A stretch of 64,000 bases of DNA from Sitta carolinensis (lineage: Eukaryota > Chordata > Aves > Passeriformes > Sittidae), in the NCBI GenBank assembly GCA_032173965.1, contig CM063289.1:28421690-28485689 (forward strand), read 5' to 3'. This document shows positions 1-13,984 of the stretch, in pieces. The notes beneath the pieces are model-generated. The model searched no databases, was not told where the DNA came from, and saw nothing but the letters and a program-made list of their open reading frames with translations. Within the stretch, counting starts at the first letter, position 1; every line of letters begins with the position of its first letter. Both the position numbers and the translations under genes were made by a program.

Positions 1-1506
1 CTATGAAATTACACTTAATTAGTTGGCTTTTAATTTTTTCCCCCCAAATTAAAATTTCAAAAGGGCAAAAAAAAGAGGGAGAATAAAAATCCTAGACATC
101 ATTTAATTCAGACTTCAAGGTCAAAAACCCCTTATAGTTTAAACTTTATGCTAATAGAGCATAAACTTGATCTTTTCTGTTCCACTCTAAATTATTTCAA
201 GATAAGAAGCAGAATATAATATGTGTAGTAAGCATTTCCAATAGACATTTGTCTTCAGATATTAAATACTTCCCTAAAATGTCACTTTAATACTCAGATA
301 CTGTTTAGTACCTTCAAATATTTGCCTTTTTGCACACTCTGTTTTCCAAGTGTTGAGTTTTACCCATATATTATCTTTTTAAGTTTTATTCAAATAGGCT
401 GACAGAGTTAGAGCCTCATGTAGACTAAACTTTAGTGCAGCAGTCCTGGAGATAGCACTGTTTGTTCTGTAAAAACACTCACCCCGCATTCCTCCTCAAG
501 TTATTAAATGTGTTTACACTACATTAAATATGAAAAATGAACTTCTTCAGCAAAGGGATTGTTTAAAATACTGGGAGAAATATGGCTGGAATACCTTGCT
601 CTACCCCCTGGCCCCGAGGAGCGGTACTGAGGTGCTTCACTCAGCTCCTCACGGCACTTTTCCTACTCCTGGGCCAGAGTAGCTTCTGACAACCGTGCCT
701 TTCTTCATCTGGCACAAAGTCTTCGTTGGGATTTTGGCACTGTCAGAGCGAAGGGCGTTTGGTCCAAAAACACGCCGATCTCGCAGGGTGGGGAGAAGAA
801 GGGAAGTGTTTGTTTACAGCTTGCCCCGCCATCGGGCTCTCTCAATAAACCAGCCTTCCCTAAGATATCTGGCTGCTGGGATGACTTTTTTCTCCTCAAA
901 CTTTTCCTTTTGTCTTTGGGAGAGGAGCACATGGAAAAGTTTGTCAGGAAATTAAAGCTGCGAAAGTAGTTTTTTCTCACACGACAGCTGCGAGTTTACG
1001 TGGCGTTGTGTACAGTCCCCCTGTCATCCCATTTCCTCCTCTGGAGGGGCCTTTGCTCCCGGTGGGTTCCTGGGGCCTCGTTAAACAGGGATGAAAGGCA
1101 ACACATCTTCTGTGTCCCAACAGCCATAGGGTCCCTGTTGTGCACTGTTCCCATCATCAGGACCCCCTCTTGGGTGCCTTGGTGGGGCTTCGCCAGCACT
1201 GTGCCCTGGAAAGGGTTAAGGTGCCCAGGCGGCCCATGGAAAGCTCAGTGTCCGTCCCTCTTTAAAGAAGTACTTACAAACACCTGCAGGGTGGATTTCT
1301 GAAGGGCAAGTTTACCTGATATTACACGGTATTGTTTAATTTGGACTATATTTAACCAGCGCTCTGTTGAAACAGTGTCGGCGAGCTCTGAGAGCTTGCC
1401 AGGCACATTCTCAAAATGGTTGCCAAGCTGTAAGATGGCTGCCAAGGTCTGACTGCACTGAACAGGTCCAAAATGGTGACCAACTTCTCACAATTTTCCT
1501 GCCGAT

Positions 1507-1516
1507 TTCTTTTTTC

Positions 1517-1547
<31 letters not shown>

Positions 1548-1592
1548 TTTTCTCTTTTTTTTTTGGTGCTCGCGCATGTGTGTGTGTGTGTG
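1507..1592. repeat. Poly(T)-rich tract followed by (TG)n
   Basis: A T-rich run (1507-1564) interrupted by single C bases is followed by GGTGCTCGCGCA and a TG dinucleotide repeat (1577-1592). Confidence 0.95.
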
Positions 1593-1964
1593 TTTTTTTT
1601 GTTTTCCTTCCCAAAGTAAGGAAGATGCCGGACTTGGCACCGGCCTCTTGGCACTGCGATTTATAGTGTCATCCAGAGATTCAAGTAGTTACTGTGTTCT
1701 TGTTTCACAGCACTTGGCAGAAAGCTGCCGAGGGGAGGACGTGAGGTGAAATAGCCGGTGTAAAATAACATCAGCGTTTTCCTTCCTTGGCTAAAAAGTA
1801 CCAAACACGTTGGGGAGGAAAAAAAGTTTAGAAAACCCAGTGTGGAAGGTAGGGTATTTGGAAAGAAATCAGCAGAGAACAGCTTCGACCATAGCTCCAG
1901 ACTTTCCTTTTGAGCTGCGTGTCTAAAGTGGTGCAAACTTAATCTCCAACAGGTTTAGGATTAT

Positions 1965-1971
1965 TTATATA

Positions 1972-2010
<39 letters not shown>

Positions 2011-2014
2011 TTTT
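1965..2014. repeat. (TA)n microsatellite followed by poly(T)
   Basis: Alternating TA with one G interruption runs from 1965 to 2002 and passes directly into a T run. Confidence 0.95.
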
Positions 2015-5000
2015 CCCTAGATTTGTTTACTGGAGTTTATAGCAGTTTCTTTCTGGCAGTTGTGCTACTTAGCAGATTGAAATAAAATCATAAGGGTGAA
2101 TTAAAACACACTGCTGTTAGTGCTGATTAGAATTTTAGCTTAGTGTAAATACCGGATGCAGTGTCCAACTTTTCAGGGACTTGGCATAGACTCAACAGGG
2201 ATCTCCGGGCTGCACAGGAGACAGTGTGTGCTTGCAAGCTTTTTAAATACTTGGATAGGTGAAACTCACTGCTTCTGCTGGCATGCAAGCTCATTTAGTG
2301 CCTGTGTAATGCATTATGTACTCCAAGGTGGCCTTAAAAAAGAAAGGAAAAAAGCAAAGGATAAGAATAAAAGGCAAATAGATTAGGTTAAGAACTTTAA
2401 ATGTATGGATTTTATATTTTTATGCTGACCATCCCATGCTAAATGCTTTCCTGTGCATACAAGCAGTAAATACAGTCCCAGCTACTTTTTGGATTGCACT
2501 TGAAATTAAACAGATTGCCTAAGGATAAGTAATTTTGAAAAAGCTAAATAGTCCTCTATGCAGCTGGAAAATATTTGTAGTTACAGGAACAGAATGGTAG
2601 ATAGAGGCTTTTTTCTCGATGCAAATACCTACATTCAGATGGATTATATTAGTAAAAACTCCCTTTCTCATTAGTTTCACTCCCAGCCCCACGTTTCACC
2701 TTTCGTCTGTTAGGACTTTTCTTGAATTACCTTGGTATATTTTCCCTGTTTAAGTCAACAGTGGAAAATCAAGTATTATCATCCCGGGTGATGTGACAGC
2801 TTCCCTCCACCCAGCGTCTGGGAGGTGTTAAACCAGCAACAGGATCCACACCTAAATCCAAATGCTTCACCTCTGCTATTGCACATCCCCTGCTACTGCT
2901 GGGTCAATGGGCCACATCATTTCTCCTGCAGGAACATCAGGACCCCGAAATCTACTTTGCCTTTATCCATTTGCTTGAGGAAATTCATAAGGATGCAGAT
3001 GTCTTTTGCAGCAATGTTTGCTGTTTATATCCACATTTCTCCCATAAGTTATTCCTTTATGTCTTCGTGGAGGTTATAAACATCCCTTTAGTTCAGATTC
3101 GCCCTCTTTCATTTGAAGCCTGTATTTCCATCGTGCTTCCTTAGGCCAGGGTATGATTTTTAATGATGTAATTTGAACTCTTGATTCTGTGGTGAAAAGA
3201 TGAGATTAAGACACACAGCCTCTGTAAAAAATATTGGATACTGGTCAGGGCACATGGAGTTTAATTGAGCCAGATGCATTTATTGAGTTATATAACAGAT
3301 TCTCTAAAATAATTTTCAGGATATTTTAACATTATACATGACCAAAATTTAGAGCACTTCAAATTCAAAGGGGAAAAAAAAATCTAGAAAAGTCTTGCTT
3401 ATCAATGTAATAAAAAAATAATTGGTGTAGAAACTCAAAGTGAACCATCTTTAGTGTTTAAAAACCTTAGTGAAGACTTTTAAAGAAAGATTGGAACAGG
3501 ATACTGGTGTCGTATTCTCAGCTTCATCTCTTTCTGCCACTTTAATAAAAACCTGTTAATTCAAAGGGTAATGTTTCATCCGCTTTAAATAAAAAAGTGC
3601 AGTGTTTAGGAGATACTAAACCTAGGTACAGCATGCACACCAGCATAATGTTCATCACCACTTTTAAAATTGAATTTAGGGGTTCATTCTTGCCTTTGAG
3701 TTTGAGATCTAGGAAGACAAAACCTCATCATCTGCTGCAAACCTAATTTTCAATTACAAAAGTTGACTATTTGTTTATTTACATAAATATTCAAACATAC
3801 CTAGTTTAAAAACTGAGCATAACCTTTGAATGTGAAAAGTTTGTGAGCCATTAGGGCACTTGTGGCTTATCCTAAATTATCTCTGGGCCATTTTTATCCC
3901 ACGTATTAGTGTGGCTCCTGTGTGTAAAGATTGTCTTTTGAGATAAATTGTCTTCTCATTTACACATCAGTAAATTTTCTTTTGATTTAGGAAGGGAATT
4001 AGGTCTGTGGTACTTTCCTTTTAGTAGCCATTATTAGTTCTAGATTCTGATGTCGTTACGCTCTTGTGTAATGGCAGCAAGTCTACTGAAAGTAATGAAA
4101 CATTGCAGTGAATATTGTGACACTGGTAGGACTGAGAAGAGGATCAGATCTTTGGTTTACAACTTTTCAGACCTGCAAATTTATCTCCCACGAACAGCAG
4201 TGAAATCCTTCAGCAGCTTTTGGCACTTTTGCTTGTTTGTATATTCTTCATGTACACATCATGTGCATCTGTGTGTGTCTGTGTGTACGTATATATGATA
4301 TGTGTAAAAGTACTTTTTATATAGTAACTTTCTGCATAGGGCAACCCAAACAGCTGTTATTCCTTTTTATAGCTTCTTTAATCTATGTGCCAACAAGTCA
4401 GTTTACAAAATCTGTTTTGTTGATGACTGCTGCGATAATAATTGTGGTGTTTTGTGGCTTGGCAAAAGCCTGGGGTCTCCTCCGAGGACTCTTGCCAAAG
4501 CCTTTGAAGGGGTTGAGGTGGATTCACTGCCAAAATGAGTCACCACTCTCTATTTTATTTAGTGTCCTTCTGCCAAGGCCTTAGACACTTTCTGTTTTCA
4601 TTCTTTTGTAGGCTTTCCTTCCCACATTGTGGTTTCCTTCACAGCCAGAGTAATGTGTTTGCCAGCATAGGTGAGAGAGTGTGGCTGACTCTCCAAATGC
4701 CACTGCTAGACTCTGCTTAAGGGTTTAGCTATTGTGCTTTCTCAAAATGAATGTGCAAGATTTAATTATATGCCTATGAATTATAAATAAAAATTTAAAA
4801 AAAAAAGGCTGCTGCATCTGATGCAGCACAGTGCAATAATGTAGAGTAAGGTCAAGGGATTTCAGAGATCTGTCAGTGTTTACTCCAAATGTCTGTGCTC
4901 TGCATCCTTTGAATTATTTTATTTGTGATTGTGCTGGTCAAATCAGAGACAAGCCAGTCCTTCAGAATAAACCTTTCTTTTTCTTTTTTTTTTTTTTCCT

Positions 5001-5157
5001 CCTGAGGTTGGCCTTTCTACTTTCTTCTCTATCCAGAAGCAGATAATGGTTCTGTTCACAGCAGAAAAACAGATGCATGGTAGTTATCATAACACTTTGC
5101 ATGTCCCACCCAGATGTCTCAAAAAAATTTTGAAACCAAGATGAATGGATGTGACAT

Positions 5158-5297
5158 TCTGACATCCTTCATACAGATGTGAAAAGTGAGGAGGAGAGCA
5201 GTGAAGAGATTCAGCTGAAGTCACAGAGGAGGTCTGCGTGAGGCCTGGAAACAGAACCCACATCATCTGACTCATTGGCCTTTGCTTTAACCACAAA
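5158..5297 (-). mobile_element. MIR-like SINE remnant, reverse orientation
   Basis: The + strand reads as the complement of a MIR: TACAGATGTGAAAAGTGAGG, AGAGATTCAGCTGAAGTCAC, GAGGCCTGGAAACAGAACCC and CATCTGACTCATTGGCC. This follows 'acagatgaggaaactgaggc ... gtgacttgcccaaggtcaca ... ggatttgaaccca ... tctgactcc'. Confidence 0.65.
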
Positions 5298-7806
5298 AAC
5301 TTCCTTTTCCCTGCTGTACTGAAAGTGATATGTTTTGGCCTTATTCTCGATAAAATGTTAGATGTAGAGATGGCCTAGATACCCTTACAGTAAAATGTGT
5401 AATTCCTACTCGGTGGTGTCGGATGAGTCACGGGTTACTACAGTGTCTGTGGTTTTCTTAGTGCTGCGAGGTTTTGGTTTGAATGAGGAGAGCAATATGG
5501 GGATTTCAGTTAACTGCTAAGCAAAATCAGAGTGAAAAAAACACAGAGTAAGAGCAGCATTAAGCTTTCCAAACAGGTTTTCTGTCCCTCATCAATAAAG
5601 TGCTGCACTATAAGGTCAGCAGCTGGGTAGTACAGTACTGATGTGCAACCCTCAGTTTTAAAGGACCTAAAGGAATTATTGTGTTCCCCAGAATCATGCC
5701 CTTCACTGAGTCTGTGTTCACAGAGCTGCATGGAGAGGTGATCCTGCAGGATTTGGAGTGCCACACCTGCTTCTCCAGTAAGGCACTATGTGGGAGCTTA
5801 CAGGTGCTCCTCAGTATTTGCTATCAAGCAAAATTATTCTAAGTGCGTATTTTTGAACATTAAAAAAAACCAAAAAAAAAACCAAAAACAAATGCTGCCA
5901 GACAGCGTAGTCCTTTGTATAGCTGTGGAGTGGAGCCAAATCAGGAGATGTGTTTTCATCCATCCTTTTCAGTGTCATTTGCTGTGTGTTTCCCTCTTTC
6001 TTGATTGCCTTCTCCTCTTCTTTGGAGATCAGCACAAAGGCTGAGCAGTTCTCAGTTCTGCTCCAGCTTCTGAGTGATGTAAGTCTTTGCCTGAAAGTCT
6101 GGTTTGGGTTGAACTTCACCCAGAAAGCATTTTAATCCCAGGAATTTTCTGTGTCCTTAACAATGCCTAGATCTCATATCCCCTCCATACAAGGAACCAT
6201 TTTAGCCTTCATCCTCACACCTATATAACCAGGCTACACCTGACCAGAGTTGCTTAGGATTGAATTTGGATTTGCAGATTTCAAACTGAAGTTGTAATTG
6301 GAAAGAAGAGGCCACTTTCTGTTTTACAGTCCGAATTTAGCTCGTGGTAAATCTATTAGGCCATTCCCTTTTCTATGTTATTCAACATGGCTCCAGATCT
6401 TGTGTCCTGAGTAATCCAGCTGGACTGGGTGATCTGCAGAAGGGAAAGGCAGGGAAAGAGGAAAAGGAGAAGAGGAAAGCAAGGGCAAAGGGAGAAAAGA
6501 AAATGTCTGTGATTTACAGAGATTTCCAGGAACAGATTGTATCCCTGTCCTCGGGCACAATATCAGAGACAAGTTTTCTGCCATTCTTTATCAGACACTT
6601 CCTTGCTTTTAATGACTCTAGTAATCATAAGAGTTGTGTCTCTTTTTATTTTGAAAATATTTGATGTCCTGTACTCAGATAATGATTCAACTCTGTATGG
6701 ACTCTGGATGACTGTGACTAAATTCAGTTTTAAGCAGAAGTTAGGGGATGATTTGTACAGTTCAGCCTCAGCTTGCTTAGGTTATCTGTGGGTTACGGAA
6801 TTTGCTTCACCAGTGACAGCATTAACAATGCAGGCTTTATTTACAAGAGGTTTATAGTGATACCACAACTGATAGAAATCTCTTTAGTTCCACTGGTTTT
6901 AATGGAATTATTCCAGATCTAGCTGCAGATCTGATCTGTAACACAGCACTCTGCATTTTAAATAACCATTACAGTTTAGAGGAGTTTAAGTAAATTCTGG
7001 GACTCCATGCATAGTTATCACTTGGAGAAACTATTATAATTAAGATGCAAACCCCCACTTTTCCAGAGTTAAATTAGGATCTATATTTGTTAGCAGCAGC
7101 TAGACTGAGTCAGCCACACTGGGGAAGATGCAGAGACACCATATATATTTATTTCCCTTCCCCCTTGCACTGTTTTTAAAGCATTTGCTGAGTTCTGTAG
7201 CTCTAATTCAAAATTAGAGAAGTAAAGAGACAGAAACATTTTAAGATCCTGTGGTATATTCTCCATCCTGGAAATGCACAAGTTGAAGAAATGGTTCCTT
7301 TTACGAGTAGAACAGAAAGAAATCTTTCAGTTCAGTAAAAAAACTTCTAAACCACAATAACAGAGCCTGGACTATATCATCTTAGAGAATATATTGCTTA
7401 CCTCGCTGAAGTAGATTGAGGGTATTCATGACCACTGGTGAATTCCCTGGTGTGTAGTAATCTCTGATTATTTGCACCTGAAATTCTTCACCAGCATAAT
7501 GTTCTGTAGCTGAGGCTTATATAAAGTTCAGTTTTTATTAATTCAACCTTATAAGCACAGTACTTGGTTCACATTCGTGATTACAATTATTTATTTAAGT
7601 AGAAAGAGATATCTAAAAAACACTGTGTGGATTATCCTGAATCTCAGAGGGCTCTTTTATATACAATATTTAATGAGCAATCTACTTTGGAAAATAACTA
7701 GATTTATTGTGGGTAGCAGTCCTTTATCCAAGTGATGTGATATAAATACAGTGGAAGATACTTTTTAAATTATTACAATAATAGGAGCACTGAAAGAAAT
7801 AAAAGA

Positions 7807-7826
7807 TTTTTTTTTTTTTTTTTTTT
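7807..7826. repeat. Poly(T) tract
   Basis: Uninterrupted run of 20 T bases. Confidence 0.95.
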
Positions 7827-8654
7827 GGTATGGCAAGCCGTAAAATGTACAATAGTGCAGCAGAATGAATGAGTGCCTGTTCAGAAGGGAAACTTTCTGT
7901 GCACCAGAAGGCTAACTGCCGAAATAATGGAGCCATTCACAAATATATTTTTTTGTGTAGCAAATAATAAAATAGTTGGACAATGAAGTCTCCTCGAGTG
8001 CATAATAAATAAAGAAATTAACCACCAAAAAAAAAAAAGGAAAAAAGGGAAATAAAATTCCATCTTCAGGATCATGGTTGAATCAATTAGAAAATATTTG
8101 TAAAGGCTGATCCTTTACAAGTCTGTGTGTGCCCCAAAGGCTGCTGATGCTCACAGGATGGAGCCTTTGCTGGACTGAGCCCCAAGTGAACATCAGTTTG
8201 GGGCACTCTGTATAAAAGGAAATACTTAATCGAGCGGGAGTTTCGATCCAGTCTGTCCTGAGCACATAAATACTCAGCCAGCAATTATTCTCTATGCTGT
8301 TCTTCACATTCAGCATTAGTTTTGGGCACTTTTTAGATGTGTTCCATTATCTATGTCTAAAACAGAGGGGGCCAGTACTCTTCATTTCTTATCACGTTGC
8401 ATTATTGACACTGTAGTTAGAGCCGAGGTGGTATTTTAAGTCTAAATCATATCCTTCTGTGGTTTATGTATTTATTAAAGGACTTAGATGCATTTAATAT
8501 ATTCTTTCCTTCAAAGATTTGGAACAAAACAGAGTGGACAGAATTACCTTATACTTTTTTTTCCCCATTTTTATTTATGGCCCTTTGGAGCCAGAGCTCT
8601 GAAGATTTACACTTGGCAGGAGACTTAGGTGCTGTGCTTGTCCTGTTCCCCTGG

Positions 8655-8760
8655 TAGGTCTAGTAAATCGTGAGCTCTCTGAGGCAAGGGCTTGCTCTCT
8701 TTGTTCTTGGCTTCAACAGAGCTCAGCAAAATGGAGATCTGCAGGGTGGCAGCCTTGGGT
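8655..8760 (+). mobile_element. L2/L3-like LINE 3' tail remnant
   Basis: GTGAGCTCTCTGAGGCAAGG followed by GCTTGCTCTCTTTGTTCTTG and an AGAGCTCAGCAAAATGGAG block resembles the old L2/L3 or CR1-related 3' end ('tgtaagctctttgaggcagggactgtctcttactatgtg...cctagcacaatgggg'). The copy is short and diverged. Confidence 0.5.
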
Positions 8761-8764
8761 ACAG

Positions 8765-8812
8765 TCCTGATCAAAATTAATCCTGGTCAGAATTAGTCCT
8801 GATGACAATTAG
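8765..8812. repeat. Three tandem copies of a 16-bp unit
   Basis: TCCTGATCAAAATTAA, TCCTGGTCAGAATTAG and TCCTGATGACAATTAG are contiguous, followed by a partial TGATCCTGG. The copies differ at 3-5 positions. Each ends in an AATTA core. The array sits immediately 3' of the L2/L3-like tail. Confidence 0.8.
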
Positions 8813-11800
8813 TGATCCTGGACTTGGCAGTTAGGTCCCCGTGCCTGTAAAGGATGAGCCCTCTCCTGGATCACGCAGGAGCAGTCTGTAGGTGTTTCGG
8901 CAGCTGCAGGTGTGGGAGGAGTTTCTGCTTGGATTATGGTACCTGTGTAAGGTTGGGAAAGCTGCAAAGTCAGATATTTGGTGCATTCACCCCTCCAGTG
9001 TCCTTGCTTCTCGATCTCAGCAGCACAGAGCAAATTGTCCTGGAATACGTCCTGGGTATTGCTCTTGAGTAAGGAGTGGCAAAAAAACCAGGAAAGGATT
9101 TTGCCTAGTGGGGGAGCACAAGACAGTCATAATTTATCGCAGACTTGCCTGTCATGACTAATGGACTCAGCCCCTATTAACTGAGCTGTGGCACCTAAAC
9201 TGACTATTTTTCTTCAGCTTCTTCCCTCAATTTGGCCCAAACCGCATACCTAGCAAAAAGACATTCTTCTTTTCTCCAGGCTGGATTTCTGGGGAGTGAG
9301 ATGAAGGGGGACTAGAGGGACACCCACACACATAGGCCACAGTTGGGGTTGCACAGCACCATCACTTCTGCCAAGAAGTTTGAGGGCACATATATAAAAA
9401 CACGACAGTGTAAACTAATACCTCTGGCTGCCTTCTGCCACCCTTCCCCACTCTCCCTTGCTATTCCTGTTTTATTTATCCTGCCATAATAAAATGAGTA
9501 TCTAGCAGAAACTGGGCAAGCTGGAGCTCTGCAGCCATGTGCTGGGGCTGCCCTTGGTTAGTCAGGAGGACGAGCATTCCCATCTTACTCACTGGGATGG
9601 GCTGGCTACATCCATGCATCCATAAAATCACAGCTATCCCAAAACAAAGCAATGTGTGGAGTTGGGAGACATTTACAGGAAGGCTCTGTACTTGCATGGA
9701 CTGATTTTATCACAGAGGTTATTTTGGAACTTCTTCAAGATGGGAGAACTGTTGTAAGAGGATGGGCCAGACTTTGCTCATCACTGAGCGTTGTCGGGCG
9801 CTGCAGTGCCATGAGGAACTGGGGTTTATAACTTAACTTTTTTTTCCGTTTTAGACACTTATTTTTAGGCTTGGGTTTGCTAAATTAAGAAATTCCTCTT
9901 TTGGAACTAGCATGAAATATCCAATTTCTGAGCATGTTCACAAAATGATTTACTCTTGATAGGAAGTTTAAGGGGAAAAGAAAAGCAGCCTCTTTTAAGT
10001 CTTACATACACTTTCCTAACCAGATCATGGTCTACATAGTAATTTTAGGAAGGGAACACAGTTCATATTTGAGGACTAAGTTAGAAAACCCTGAGTTTGA
10101 AATTCGTAGGACAGAGACATTCCAGCTTTATTCTTATGGTTTGGCATCAAATCAGTCATATTCAAATTTTAAATTGTGCTGCTAAATAGTTAAATAAGCA
10201 GATCTAAAGGGTGTAGGTTCCCAGATCCTTTGTAATATCCACACACAACTAATTTTATATCTTCTACCAATACATTTTGAATCACTTTTCTGGTATTATT
10301 GAAGAAAATGTCTGAAATTTTAATAGGAAGGACTTGAAAAAGATGGTTGAATCTGGATAAAATATTCATAGATATAAGAACTTCTAGATCCAGGAAAAGA
10401 CTGCTGGGTGCCTTCTTGACTGTTCTTCTAATTTCCTAATTTCTGTTTTCCCTGTTTTCTGTGCTGTGTGTTTGAATAAACTCTTCTGCTTCTGTCTTTC
10501 ACACATCATTGCTTTTTGCTTCAAAGGCTTCTTTTAAAAACTTATTCTTTGGTTTAATTTTCTTTTGAACATGAACTGGGCTTCACCAAACACTCTGTAT
10601 ACAGCTCACACCCACAAATCCTGGAAGCAGGGTTGATTCTGTCTACATGTAATTTTGTGTATGGAGTTGCTCTTTACTGCATTGGCTGACAGAGTTTCTG
10701 TTTTCAAAATACTTTCCTTCATTGCTCCTTCTTTTATCAATCCCATGGTTGGGGCTGCAACTTCTCCTCCCTCGTCTTTGTGGAAAACAGACCACACTCC
10801 AGGTTTGCACAGAATCTCTTCCACCATATGTTTTTAGTAATTGTATAGCAGGGGGGGAAAAAAAAAAATCACTTTTCCCTTGTCAGACGTTTCTAGCAAC
10901 ACTTTTTTTGCAAAGGCCTTCATCATAAGTGGCTGAAATTTGAGACTATTCATAGAAGCAGTCCTGCGAGAAGGCTAAGTTTGAGAAAGAAAACAGAAAA
11001 TATGGCTAAGCTGTGATTGAAAAATCCCTCCTGAGCGCGCTGGCCGGGGCCTCTCCTCGCATGGCGAGCGCTCTTTGTTTTTGTGGCCCTGGAAGCAGTC
11101 CGAGGGCTCAGCCGGAGGGAGCGGATGCCGTGTGCTGGCGGCTGCCAGCACAGCTTTCCAGAGGGTGTCATTTATTCACCACTCTGCTACAAACTTTGCT
11201 TTGCGCCGGGTTATTTTTCTGCTGTTGCACCTGTGCCCTTTGGTGGGCAGTGGCTGTGTCTGCTGCCTGCTGCATGTCGATGAATCATATGGCACTTTGT
11301 GTGCCCTCCCTAACTGCGTTTCCCTGCTTCTGATTTGCTTTTCAGCTCGGATTTTTTTTTTTTTTTAATACCTTGTATGGAGGTAAATGTATCTGTCTTG
11401 GTGTTATTCCTTATTTCTTCCACCAAACAAGTTGCTACTGTTGGCGGCAACTTAATAGTAGGGAATGAAGAAGAAAAATATCCCGTTTTAAAAATAAAAG
11501 ACTCTTAGTTGACAGAGGCAAACATGGCATCAGCAGAAGGCAGAGGGAAAATCAAATGCTTATTTACCTTTTGGGATGAGTTGTTCAGATTGTAGATAAT
11601 CCCATTAGAGTAGGAACAATCCTCTTGGATGGTGAGGTCTCTGTGCAGCACATGCAGCACCTTGGGAACAGTTTGCTGAGGCACCTGAGTCCTTACCTGA
11701 GTGGTAATGGGAATTAGTAATAGTCTTAATATCATTAATAATTTGTGTGCTCTAAAGGAATTTTAGGTATGGGAGGAAGTGATTAAGGGAAAGGTAGAGC

Positions 11801-13984
11801 TGATTCTTTGCAGTCTTCCTATGGTCTATAATGGGACAAGCACAAGGTCCTATAAATAGCTTTGAACATTTTAATCTGTAACATTTGGTGTAAATTGTAA
11901 CTTTCAGAAACTTATCTTTTATGTGGTGCAGTTTGCTTTTATGTCCCTACTGTCTAATCTTATCTTCCCATGTGCTGAAATATAAAAATTCATTGCAATT
12001 ATCTTTCCTGTAGTAAGATATCAAGGAGTTGGTACATTGTAAGGGGACTGGGTTGAAATACAATCAACACACATTTTTTTGGATCTAAAAATACCAGTGC
12101 TCCAAAGGTCAACTAAATGATAAATCCCATTCTAAGTGTATATATAATACACATGAATGCACACTATAAATTTGTTTTATAGATTTTCATTGAAGTGCTT
12201 CACAGTCTGATGATAATTTCAAAATGTTTCAAGTTTATCTGAGGTTGCCGGTACAGCGAGCGATGGCAGCAAAGGGAGCAGGTTCCGTCCCTCTCAAACA
12301 AGGCAGAAGGACCCTGCCAGTTTGGCTGTTAAGCATGGTGAAAATCCATCCTCATTTTTCCCTAAGAAGCCAATTGGACAACTTCTCCCGTGGCCAGAGT
12401 CACTCCTGTTGATTTAAATAGGAACAGGCCCTCGTGTCGGGCTATTGGCTTCCCCTTTGTTTCCCCGAGAGCACGTAGGGTGAATGTGTGCAGAGCGCAG
12501 CTGCTGGAGCTTGTGCTGCTTTTCCTGTGTGGACAGTGTGATCCATAACCCACAATTTAACAGCATTTCTAGCAGGGAAAACAGAAACTCTTCTAGAGGT
12601 ACTCCCAGAACGTCGTGTCCCCTTCTCATGGTCTTTCTCTTTCCATGGGAAAAGGTGGATTCAAGCAAGGCCCTGTAAATAATATAATTTACTAGAGGCA
12701 TTTTTAGATGCATGAATGCTAAAATGGATTTACTCTAACATATAAGGAGAGATTTTTATTCTTTTCTAACTAGTACAATTTATTTAAGTTTGGTGGTCTT
12801 GATATGTGTTTATTAGGAGTAACAGTTAAAAAAGAGGTAGCGGTCAAGGAAACCGAAGGGCTCTCATCTGTTTCTCAAAATAATAAGTATTTTTAAGTAG
12901 ACCCAATGTTTCTTGTACCGAACTAAATAAAGCATTCCAGAGTAAAATAAACATGTCTTCCCGTTTAGGCTTTTATTGCACAAGTCCTGTTGAAATTCGT
13001 ACTGAGAGGGCTTGAGAATTTCCCTCCCTCCCATGGGCGATCCCAGTGTCCAGCAGTGTGTCCAGCCCGCTCCGTGCTCGGGGACAAACACAGCTGGGTG
13101 CTCAGGTTTGTGCTCCCAGGAGCTTTGGAGGGAGCTCATCAAATGGAAACACCTCACATGCGTCGCCTGCGTGACTGTGAGGAGCAAGTCAAGTTTTAGC
13201 TACGCTTTCTGAAGTGTTACAGGCAATACAGTTGCTCTTTTCACTGGATAGTGCTTACTTTTCTTTGGGATCACAAATATTTGAATACAATTATTCAGTC
13301 AGCTGGACATCTTTTTCCTCCCATTTCTGCTCGAACAGTGGTAGAATTTAGTGTTGATTTAAAAGACTGTCTGCCTTAAAGCAGATTGCAGAGTTTGCAC
13401 ACTGTGAATTGTAATTAAAGTGTAAGGGGTGCTTATTATGTCAACAACTGGCATGAGAACCCCCGAGCAGCAGGTGACCCCAAACATGTGACGTTTGTGA
13501 CAGCTAGGATCCTTCTTTCACTGGTTTAGCAATCTGAAAGACCAAATTGAAAGAAGCCCAGAGGCTGTATATTTCATTAAGTCCCAAGGGAAGTGTGGGA
13601 TACAGCTTCCTTCTGCTTTGCTGGGACGTAGCCAAAAACTTTCTAGAGGCTCTGTTTTTGACAGAGGCTTGCTGAAGGGGGGGAAGAAACCTTCCACCAA
13701 TCACCCATAGGACCATAAATTTGACATTTCCCACAGTTTCTTTGAGGCACTGATGTTGCTGTGTCAGCAGTATGTCCCGAATCTTGTGTTGTATTGTTTG
13801 AAAAGGAACAGTCAAACTTTCAGGGGAGCTGAAATGGTTTTCTTCATTGTCCAGCAGCTCCTCTGCTGCAAAAAACTACGAGGATTATAAAGCACACCTC
13901 TCCAAACAGGGGCTGCTTTTATCAACAGTGGGCTCTGTGCTCGCTGGCAGAGCGTGTGCTGCTCTCTGACGAGGCAGAACAGTC

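Noticed and set aside
1352..1666. Open frames with poly-Lys or poly-Phe on both strands
   Set aside because: They are created by the T-rich tract and the TG repeat, not by coding sequence. The same applies near 27106-27381, 29263-29527 and 56335-56785.
4810..4828. Palindrome TGCTGCATC-T-GATGCAGCA
   Set aside because: A 9-bp-arm fold-back next to a poly(A) run is not rare enough in 64 kb, and no further structure surrounds it.
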